Shown here: positions 51,930-59,317 of the stretch, in pieces
Layout of the letters: the number at the start of each line of letters is the position of its first letter
Numbering within the stretch: the stretch's first letter is position 1
Source: Flavobacteriales bacterium
GTDB lineage: Bacteria; Bacteroidota; Bacteroidia; Flavobacteriales_D; Sanyastnellaceae
DNA: 64,000 bases
Assembly (NCBI GenBank): GCA_016722445.1
Contig: JADKIZ010000011.1
Coordinates: forward strand, 62,001 to 126,000
Reading direction: 5' to 3'
Made by a program: the position numbers and the translations under genes
Notes under the pieces: model-generated
What the model was told of the DNA's origin: nothing
Database searches by the model: none
What the model saw: only the letters and a program-made list of their open reading frames with translations

Positions 51930-52467
51930 AGAAGCCCAAACTGCACTGGCCGATTGAGCGCCATATGGGTTTTTCTAAAATGGTGGTCCAGTTATTTCCT
52001 TCATCTGTGGATATATCCACTCTGGTTGTTGCCTGATAAGAGCGGTATTGTTGCTGAAAGGTTAGGACCGCACCAGTCAATGATGTCAAGTCAACCGCAG
52101 GAGTTATGAGCCACGTTGTATGCGGCCCCGGGTCAATACCCGACCCAATAGCTCCGCCGCAGGCAGTTCCGGAATCATCCCAATAATTGCCATCGAAAAT
52201 GACAAATCCATTGCTTTGTGTTTGTGATGGAATCGGAACAGCAACTCCCGAACAAGTTCCTCGTGCTCCAACAGTATGATCTGGAACAGTAGAAGGACCG
52301 CGGTACTCCCAATGAGCCAAGTCTGTCGTAGAGTTGATACCTGATTGCCAATCAGACGGAATACCGTCTGCAAAATCCCATACAATAAATGGCTCCCCCA
52401 ATACCTGAGCTGTCATTCTTGAAACTAAACCGCTCAGTAAGAAAAGCATCACACAGATCTTTCTCAT
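51826..52467 (-). CDS. Large T9SS-secreted protein, N-terminal segment (frameshifted gene)
   Basis: This is the 5' end of the same gene. The ATG at 52467 gives a signal peptide (MRKICVMLFLLSGLVSRMTAQ). The mature part begins with a MAM/jelly-roll-like beta region (FIVWDFADGIPSDWQSGINSTTDLAHWEYRGP ... HTTWLITPAVDLTSLTGAVLTFQQQYRSYQATTRVDISTDEGNNW). The frame breaks in the five-A run at 51970-51974; the last 35 or so residues of this open frame (after ILEK) are therefore out-of-frame. Confidence 0.83.
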   Translation of the reverse strand: MRKICVMLFLLSGLVSRMTAQVLGEPFIVWDFADGIPSDWQSGINSTTDLAHWEYRGPSTVPDHTVGARGTCSGVAVPIPSQTQSNGFVIFDGNYWDDSGTACGGAIGSGIDPGPHTTWLITPAVDLTSLTGAVLTFQQQYRSYQATTRVDISTDEGNNWTTILEKPIWRSIGQCSLGFCGYLFLYRRSTQCQIPLLLQWILLLVDFGRHHYL

Positions 52468-52605
52468 GTAGATAATAAAGTTTGTCATCATTTTCCGGAA
52501 AGCCGGATTGCGAATTTAACCAAATACCTTCAAACTTAAACAAGTCCCCTTCAATTGCAGATAAGACGACGGGTAAGGTAAAATAGCACAACGTGGAATC
52601 CTATT

Positions 52606-53517
52606 TCAGCCTAAACTGATGTTAGACTTCTTCAATTGGTTTTTTTTCCATCGTTTGAAAATATCGAGAATGATACCATCAGCGAGTCCGATTTTAGGAA
52701 CAATCATCTCCTTGCAATCAGCGTAATCCATGATTTTCATGTATATTTCACAAGCTGGAACGATCACGTCCGCCCGGTCTGGCCTGAGTTTCATGCGCGT
52801 GATGCGTTGTTCAACAGTCAGCGTGTTGAGTATGGTATATTGGTCTTGAATTTCTTTTCTCTGCAAAGTTTCTGAAGGTTTTTTGCCCTGTATCTTGAAC
52901 AAGGTGTTGATATTACCTCCTGTGCCGATGGCAATGAGTTTTTCTTGTTTGTCCAGCGTGGATGTGATCCACTTTTTCACTTTCGACCAGGTGTCTTTTT
53001 GAACTGCACCGCTCAACATCCGGACAGTACCTATATCGAAGGATTGACCTTTGATTTTTTTGCCTTTCCGGATCAAAGTCAATTCAGTGCTTCCACCTCC
53101 CACATCAATGTAGAGATAGTTGGCAGTTTTGTTCAAGTTTTGGGTGAAATAGTTACTGAAGATCAACTCAGCCTCCGCTTCACCGGTTAAAATCTCCACC
53201 TGAATATTGGCCTCCCTAAAAACTTCTTCTAAAACAAAGGCACTGTTGGATGCCTCACGCATGGCAGAAGTTGCACATGCGCGGTAGTATTCAATGTGAT
53301 GGACATCCATCAAATACCAGAAGGCACGCATGGTCTTCACCAATTGTCGGGTTTTTTCTTCAGAAATTTTCCCGGTTGCAAAAACTTCTTCACCTAGTCG
53401 AACGGGTACACGTGTCAGTGACACTTTTTCAATATGAAATTGATCTCCATCGAGATATACTTCTTCGATGAGTAGTCTGATGGCATTGGAGCCAATATCT
53501 ATAGCTGCGAACTTCAC
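52606..53517 (-). CDS. ppx: Ppx/GppA exopolyphosphatase family protein
   Basis: The 303-residue protein has the ASKHA fold of the Ppx/GppA family: FAAIDIGSNAIRLLIEEV (phosphate 1 loop), ACATSAMREASNS, IEILTGEAEAELIF and LYIDVGGGSTELTLI. It cleaves the terminal phosphate of polyphosphate or of pppGpp. At about 300 residues it is the short form lacking the HD-like C-terminal domain of E. coli Ppx. The polyphosphate kinase gene lies upstream on the same strand, 242 bases away, which supports a polyphosphate role. The spacer between them has no recognisable gene. Confidence 0.88.
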   Translation of the reverse strand: MKFAAIDIGSNAIRLLIEEVYLDGDQFHIEKVSLTRVPVRLGEEVFATGKISEEKTRQLVKTMRAFWYLMDVHHIEYYRACATSAMREASNSAFVLEEVFREANIQVEILTGEAEAELIFSNYFTQNLNKTANYLYIDVGGGSTELTLIRKGKKIKGQSFDIGTVRMLSGAVQKDTWSKVKKWITSTLDKQEKLIAIGTGGNINTLFKIQGKKPSETLQRKEIQDQYTILNTLTVEQRITRMKLRPDRADVIVPACEIYMKIMDYADCKEMIVPKIGLADGIILDIFKRWKKNQLKKSNISLG

Positions 53518-53759
53518 TCAGTTTTGTTTTTGGGTGGAATACTCCAGTTGTCTTTTCAGACGATACTGAATGGTTGATCATCTCATGTTAAATAGTAATC
53601 CAACATGCCATTCATCAAGGTCTGAATGTTGTCCAATAACTTGTCCGTGCTCAATTATTCTGTGCAAGGCGAGTTGATGGAAACTACATTTTTATGTCTT
53701 ACAAAAGGAATTATTCCCGCGCCCGAAATTAAGCAGTTGACATTGGAGTAACACGTGAT

Positions 53760-55829
53760 TTATGTTCTGCTCGCTGCGAGGATGTATTTATAAGTTTCGT
53801 TTTGCGTGTCGGACTGCACTCTTCCGCGGGGTGGAACCAAATATTCGTTTTTCAACGATTTTTCAACGATGCGTGCTTTTGCGGAATTACTCAGCTGAAT
53901 GTCTAAAAAATTCTGTAGATCTTTTTTGAGCTCGGGATCATATATCGGAGCCGTTACTTCAATGCGATGATCAATGTTTCTGACCATCCAGTCGGCACTT
54001 GAAATATAATAAACAGGATTCCCCCCATTGCCAAATGAAATGATTCGGCTGTGTTCCAGAAACCTGCCTACAATGCTGACTACACGTATGTTTCCTTTGT
54101 TCTTTTTCAAGTCGGGAATGAGCGAGCAGATACCTCTGATGATGAGGTTTACTTTTACTCCTGCCTCTGCTGCTTCGTATAGTTTGTTGATCATACTGGC
54201 ATCCACAAGATTGTTCATCTTGATGGTAATCCATGCTGGTTTTCCTTTTTCAGCAAGTGATATTTCATGACTGATGAGGTCTGAAAATTTCCGCCTCGTG
54301 CTGAATGGAGAAAGGACGATATGCCTGAAGGTGCTGCGTTGGAAATTGTTTTCAAAAAATTCAAATATCCTTCGAACTTCATTGCCAATTTCAACATTCG
54401 CTGTAAGGAGCGATAAATCTGAATATACTGACGCCGTTCCTTCATGAAAATTGCCTGTGCCGATGTGCACGTAGCGCACTGTTTTGACACCTTCTTTTCT
54501 GCTGATTTGAATGAGTTTACAATGTACTTTCAGACCTGGAACACCAGGAATGACACGAACGCCGGCTTCTTGAAGTGCTTTGGATACAGAAATGTTGTTT
54601 TCTTCATCGAAACGAGCTTGCAATTCCACCACTGCGAGCACTCTTTTACCGTTGCGTGCAGCATTGATGAGAGCACTGATAATACTCGAATTTCGAGCTA
54701 CACGATATAGCGTAATCCTTATGGTTCTCACTTCCGGATCGATAGCGCTTTCGCGTAACAAATCGAGAATATTGTCGAAACTGTGATAGGGATAGTGTAG
54801 AAGTATGTCTTTCTTTTTGATCTGGCTAAAAATGTCTTGTCCATCCTTCAATGATGGATGGACAACTGTTTTGAGTGGTGTAAAGCGCAGTTCTGGTTTG
54901 TTGAAATCGGGAAACTGCATTAAGTCGCGAAGCTGCTGGTAACGACCTCCTGCGGTGATGTATTCGGTATCTTTCGATTTGAGTTTTTTCAAAATCTGCT
55001 CCAACAAAGCTAGAGGCATGGACCGATCGTACATGATTCGGACATACTGACCTCTTTTGCGTTGATTCAAACTTCGACTCATTTTTTCGACAATGCTCTT
55101 GGATACATCATCGTCGATATCAAGTTCTGCATCACGTACAGTTTTAATCGCAAAAACATTCACCTTTTTCAGATGATATGAAGGGAAGAGTTCGTGCGCG
55201 AAAAGACGCAAAATATCATCGCAGAATATGTATTCTTGCTGCGTTGCATGGCTTGATGGCAATAAGATAAAACGATTCGTTTTTTCTGGTAATTCAATAA
55301 TGGCGAATGCATGTTGATGAATCGTTTTTGTCGGATCTAACTCAGCCACAAACATCAGTTTATTGTCACTGAATTGAGGCAAAGGCGTCTTACCATGCAC
55401 TATTACAGGTACAATCCAAGGCTTCAATGTTCGGGTGAAATGGTCTCTCAGAAATTTTAGATGTTCTTTCTTCGCCGTTTTTTCATTGATCTGTTTAAAG
55501 CCCTTCTTCCCAAGTTCAGCAATTAATTGTCCATAGGTTTTTTCGAAACGCTCATGTTGTCTTGCGACCACATGTTGAATTTCCTTCAGGGTTTCATCGG
55601 GATTAAAATCCATTGGGTCAATGGGTTTTTTGGAAATGCCAATAGCCCTTCGCAGCGTTGCTACACGTACCCGGTAGAACTCATCGAGGTTGTTTTCATA
55701 TATCCCTAAAAATCGTATTCTTGAAACGAGCGGAACCGTTGCGTCGAATGATTCCTGCAATACCCTTTCATTGAAGGATAGCCAGGAAATTTCCCGGTTG
55801 ATGAATTCCGATTTCATTTTTTTCGCCAT
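53760..55829 (-). CDS. ppk1: Polyphosphate kinase 1
   Basis: The 689-residue protein matches PPK1 in all four domains: N-terminal INREISWLSFNERVLQES, head domain, and two PLD-like C-terminal domains. The autophosphorylated His is expected at 436 in GLKVHCKLIQI, with the second His at 593 in RFLEHSRIISFGNGG. VRYVHIGTGNFHEGTASVYSDLSLLTAN is also conserved. PPK1 makes polyphosphate from ATP reversibly. The length is as usual. The start at 55829 or the Met at residue 5 are both possible. The gene ppx follows on the same strand. Confidence 0.93.
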   Translation of the reverse strand: MAKKMKSEFINREISWLSFNERVLQESFDATVPLVSRIRFLGIYENNLDEFYRVRVATLRRAIGISKKPIDPMDFNPDETLKEIQHVVARQHERFEKTYGQLIAELGKKGFKQINEKTAKKEHLKFLRDHFTRTLKPWIVPVIVHGKTPLPQFSDNKLMFVAELDPTKTIHQHAFAIIELPEKTNRFILLPSSHATQQEYIFCDDILRLFAHELFPSYHLKKVNVFAIKTVRDAELDIDDDVSKSIVEKMSRSLNQRKRGQYVRIMYDRSMPLALLEQILKKLKSKDTEYITAGGRYQQLRDLMQFPDFNKPELRFTPLKTVVHPSLKDGQDIFSQIKKKDILLHYPYHSFDNILDLLRESAIDPEVRTIRITLYRVARNSSIISALINAARNGKRVLAVVELQARFDEENNISVSKALQEAGVRVIPGVPGLKVHCKLIQISRKEGVKTVRYVHIGTGNFHEGTASVYSDLSLLTANVEIGNEVRRIFEFFENNFQRSTFRHIVLSPFSTRRKFSDLISHEISLAEKGKPAWITIKMNNLVDASMINKLYEAAEAGVKVNLIIRGICSLIPDLKKNKGNIRVVSIVGRFLEHSRIISFGNGGNPVYYISSADWMVRNIDHRIEVTAPIYDPELKKDLQNFLDIQLSNSAKARIVEKSLKNEYLVPPRGRVQSDTQNETYKYILAASRT

Positions 55830-55911
55830 GTTGCAAATGGAATTTTCCTGCGTTGCCCCGATGTTACGGACAGGTTAAACTTTTTGTTTTGTCAACAGCA
55901 ACCAAACTATG

Positions 55912-55919
55912 CTACCTTG
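55912..55919 (+). promoter_or_regulatory. Degenerate -7 promoter box before the small membrane protein gene
   Basis: TACCTTGC resembles TAnnTTTG with one mismatch. It lies just after an earlier in-frame ATG (55909) and 14 bases before the ATG at 55933, which supports the later start. Confidence 0.25.
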
Positions 55920-55932
55920 CATCCGTCTTGCC

Positions 55933-56478
55933 ATGTTGTCAAAGGTTTGCAAATATTTGAATACAACTGTCATATTCGTGATGGTCGCTGGAATATTTAA
56001 TATTGCAACAGTCAATTGGATCGTATTCGAGCAGCAACATCTCGCCTTAAAAAGAAAATTCGAACGACAATTAAAGGCCGGAATTCCTGATGATCAGTTG
56101 ATTGTGTTTAAGTTCAGTCCTTCGGAAGAAAGTCAATTAAATTGGAAACACGAGCGCGAATTCATTTACAATGGTGAATACTATGATGTGGTTTCTGTTC
56201 AATTGGTCGAAGGTCAAAAAGTAATTCGTTGTATTTCCGACCATGCCGAACATGAAATTGAAGAATTGGCGGAAGATCTCGCCGGAAGAAGTGATCAAAA
56301 CGTCACTAAAGAGCCTTTTCTTTTAAAATATATCCCTGGTTTAGCTTATACTCAAATGGTATCTGCAAAAGAGGGTTTCGTTGGTAATACCATTCACCAT
56401 GTGCATTGCAATGATCAATTCACCTTGCGTTTTTTTCCTCAACCTCCAGATTGGAACTTCTTGACAGAAATTTCCTGA
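55933..56478 (+). CDS. Small single-pass membrane protein upstream of a TonB-dependent receptor
   Basis: I do not recognise a family. The 181-residue protein (start at 55933) has one N-terminal hydrophobic segment (TTVIFVMVAGIFNIATVNWIVF), then a charged soluble region. It contains His/Glu-rich stretches (DHAEHEIEELAEDL, HHVHCNDQF) that could bind metal. The likely topology is inner-membrane anchored with a periplasmic domain, or a secreted protein with an uncleaved signal. The TonB-dependent receptor gene follows on the same strand about 200 bases downstream. A shared role in uptake is an inference from position only. Confidence 0.6.
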   Translation: MLSKVCKYLNTTVIFVMVAGIFNIATVNWIVFEQQHLALKRKFERQLKAGIPDDQLIVFKFSPSEESQLNWKHEREFIYNGEYYDVVSVQLVEGQKVIRCISDHAEHEIEELAEDLAGRSDQNVTKEPFLLKYIPGLAYTQMVSAKEGFVGNTIHHVHCNDQFTLRFFPQPPDWNFLTEIS

Positions 56479-56678
56479 TCTTTCATAATGCGAAGCGTTC
56501 CTTCCAAGTTCTCACTTTTTTGGTGATTGAATGAAATGGATTCAGGCAATTTTACTGTTTTCTATTCAACGATGAAGTGATTTTCATGGTTGTCAACACG
56601 TGGACATTTTTAATAGTTCCCGTTATCAACGTATGCATTATATCATGCATATCATTCAATTTATCATTCAAATTATAC

Positions 56679-59126
56679 ATGAAGAAATTATATCATATTT
56701 TCATTTTTTTACTGACCATTCTTTCTGTCGTGTCGAATGCTCAGGTATTGACAGTGCGAGACAAAGTCACACTGGAAGTTTTGTCTGGTGCTCTTGTTAC
56801 AATTTCAGGACACGCGACAATGTCCACAGATGGCGATGGAATGGTTGATCTGGGGGGATTGCGCGCCGGAAGTGGCGTAGTGGTTTCCGCTATTGGCTAT
56901 GAAACGGATTCTGTTTCTTGGCAACAACTCGAAACATCGTCTTGGATAGTTGGTCTTACTGCACGCCATTACCTCACTGGTGAAGTGGTGGTTTCGGCCA
57001 ACAGAACTTCTGAAAGACGCGAAAATGTGCCACAACATATTCTTGTTCTTGACAAAAAGGAAATCATGTTTTTGAGTCAACAGAACTCTGCTGATGTGCT
57101 TCAGTCAACTGGAAATGTCTTCGTACAGAAAAGCCAGTTGGGAGGAGGAAGCCCCGTGCTTCGTGGCTTTGAAGCCAATAAAGTGTTGTTGGTAGTAGAT
57201 GGCGTTCGAATGAACAATGCCATTTATCGTGGCGGTCACTTGCAGGATGTCATGACACTCGACAATTCCGTCTTGGAAAAAGTTGAAGTGATGTATGGCC
57301 CTGGATCGGTGATGTATGGAAGCGATGCGCTTGGTGGCGTGATGCACTTTTTTACCAGAAATCCTGAATTCTCTCAGGGTGATAAACTTTTGGTGAAAGG
57401 AAATGCATTCGTGCGCCACGCCACGGTCAACAATGAAATGACCGGGCACTTCGATCTCAACATCGGGGGTAAAAGATTCGCCTCATTCACCGCAGTTACA
57501 TACTCCGATTTTGGGGATCTGCGCCAAGGCAATGTCAGAAGCCCTGGTATGCTGGATGTTTGGGGTAGAACCGAATATGTGGAGCGAATCGATGGCAAGG
57601 ATAGTATTGTGACCAACAGCAATCCGAATGTGCAAGTGGGCAGTGCATACAAACAGTATGATTTGTTGCAAAAATTCAGTTTTAAGCAAAGTGAATTTGT
57701 GAAACACACCCTGAATTTTCAGTATAGCACGAGTAGCGATGTTCCGCGATACGACAGACTTACCCAATACCGCAACGGTAAACTAAGATTTGCAGAATGG
57801 TATTATGGTCCACAGGAAAGAATGCTTGCTGCTTGGCATGTGGATTTGACCAAAGAGAACAAGGCATACACATCAGCTCGAATTACTGCGTCATACCAGG
57901 CACTCGAACAAAGCCGAAATACCAGAACCCGCGATAAGTCTGCTTTGGAAAGCCAGGTGGAAAATGTGGATGTGATTGGAGTCAATGCCGACTTCAATAA
58001 AAAAGCAGGCAAACACGAAATCCGCTATGGTGCAGAGTTTGTGACCAATGATGTCGATAGCAAAGCGACTGCGATCGATATCGAAACAGATTCAACTTGG
58101 AAGATTCCGACACGTTATCCAGATGGCGGTAGCAGCATGCAAAGTTTGGCGGCATATGTGACACATACTTGGAATGTTTCTCCAAAATTCACGATTGCAG
58201 AAGGTATTCGTGGAAGTAATGTAAAACTGGACGCGACTTTCAATGACACTTTGTTTTTCCCTTTTCCCTTTAAGTCCATTGAACAAAACAATACTGCTCT
58301 TACAGGCAATATTGGTCTGATTCTCAAGTCTGGTCATGACTGGCGCTTTGTACTCAACGGAAGTACAGGATTCAGAGCTCCTAATGTGGATGACATCGCT
58401 AAGGTTTTTGAATCAACAGGTGCAGAGCGCGATGAAAATGGGGTTTTGGTGACTCCTGGAAATTTGATTATCCCAAATCCAAAACTGAAACCTGAATACA
58501 CTTACAATGTCGATCTGGGCATTGCAAAAACAATCGACAAGGTGGTTACCCTCGAAGGAACGGGATTCTACACATGGTATCAGAATGCATTAACAACCGA
58601 CGCTTCTGCCTTAAATGGAGATAGCCTTATCTTGTTTGAAGGGGATACTGCCATGGTGAGCACGACCGTGAATAAGGCGAAGGCATATGTCTATGGGTTC
58701 AATGGTCAGCTTGTAGCCAAAGTTCATCGGAATTTTGAAATTACCAGTGCCATCAATTATACCTATGCGAGAATTGAAGAAGAAGACGGCACTGAGACAC
58801 CTTTGGATCACATCCCACCAGTGTTCGGGAGGACTTCATTTAATCTGAAGTTGAAAAAATTCCGCGGTGAATTTTGGGTCATGTACAATGGTTGGAAACG
58901 CATTGAAGACTACCGACTGAATGCAGAGGATAACGAAGCCAATGCAACAGCTTTGGGAATGCCGTCTTGGTATACGATTAACTTGAGGACTTCTTATCAG
59001 ATCAATGAGCACCTGACGGCTCAGCTTGCGATCGAGAATATTTTGGATCAGAATTACAGGATGTTTGCCTCCAATATCAGTGCTCCTGGTCGCAACCTGA
59101 TGGTTACCCTGAGGGCTAGATTCTGA
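56679..59126 (+). CDS. TonB-dependent receptor, heme/hemoglobin-receptor-like
   Basis: The 815-residue protein has a signal peptide (MKKLYHIFIFLLTILSVVSNAQ), a degenerate CarboxypepD_reg-like domain, and a plug (HILVLDKKEIMFLSQQNSADVLQSTGNVFVQKSQLGGGSPVLRGFEANKVLLVVDGVRMNNAIYRGGHLQDVMTLDN). The plug sequence GGSPVLRGFEANKVLLVVDGVRMN is close to the HmuR/hemoglobin-transferrin receptor type. The barrel ends in LMVTLRARF with a terminal Phe. Iron, heme or another metal chelate is a plausible substrate, but this is inferred. The start at 56679 is chosen for the signal peptide; the frame is open from 56577. A terminator follows. Confidence 0.87.
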   Translation: MKKLYHIFIFLLTILSVVSNAQVLTVRDKVTLEVLSGALVTISGHATMSTDGDGMVDLGGLRAGSGVVVSAIGYETDSVSWQQLETSSWIVGLTARHYLTGEVVVSANRTSERRENVPQHILVLDKKEIMFLSQQNSADVLQSTGNVFVQKSQLGGGSPVLRGFEANKVLLVVDGVRMNNAIYRGGHLQDVMTLDNSVLEKVEVMYGPGSVMYGSDALGGVMHFFTRNPEFSQGDKLLVKGNAFVRHATVNNEMTGHFDLNIGGKRFASFTAVTYSDFGDLRQGNVRSPGMLDVWGRTEYVERIDGKDSIVTNSNPNVQVGSAYKQYDLLQKFSFKQSEFVKHTLNFQYSTSSDVPRYDRLTQYRNGKLRFAEWYYGPQERMLAAWHVDLTKENKAYTSARITASYQALEQSRNTRTRDKSALESQVENVDVIGVNADFNKKAGKHEIRYGAEFVTNDVDSKATAIDIETDSTWKIPTRYPDGGSSMQSLAAYVTHTWNVSPKFTIAEGIRGSNVKLDATFNDTLFFPFPFKSIEQNNTALTGNIGLILKSGHDWRFVLNGSTGFRAPNVDDIAKVFESTGAERDENGVLVTPGNLIIPNPKLKPEYTYNVDLGIAKTIDKVVTLEGTGFYTWYQNALTTDASALNGDSLILFEGDTAMVSTTVNKAKAYVYGFNGQLVAKVHRNFEITSAINYTYARIEEEDGTETPLDHIPPVFGRTSFNLKLKKFRGEFWVMYNGWKRIEDYRLNAEDNEANATALGMPSWYTINLRTSYQINEHLTAQLAIENILDQNYRMFASNISAPGRNLMVTLRARF

Positions 59127-59165
59127 TTTTTTTTAAGAAAAGGATCGGATTAATCTCCGGTCAAG

Positions 59166-59197
59166 ACGGGGTTTATCGCAAGATAAACCCCGTTTTT
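59166..59197 (+). terminator. Intrinsic terminator of the TonB-dependent receptor gene
   Basis: A 12-bp stem (59166-59177 with 59182-59193) with a GCAA loop is followed by T bases to 59197. It lies about 40 bases after the receptor stop. Confidence 0.9.
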
Positions 59198-59257
59198 GTT
59201 GACTTACAGGAAGTTGTGTCGGGTTTTAATGGTTTTGACGGTATTCTGGTCTGGGCA

Positions 59258-59287
59258 TTTGGAACTTGATCATTCCTGTTACATTTG
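59258..59287 (+). promoter_or_regulatory. Bacteroidota-type promoter (-33 TTTG, -7 TACATTTG) for the M43 protease gene
   Basis: A TTTG at 59258-59261 and TACATTTG at 59280-59287 are 18 bases apart, close to the known spacing of the Bacteroidota housekeeping promoter. The predicted transcript start near 59294 leaves a leader of about 24 bases before the ATG at 59318. This is the best promoter match in the window. Confidence 0.6.
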
Positions 59288-59317
59288 TCACTCCAAAAAT
59301 TATTTTCAGGAATCAAC

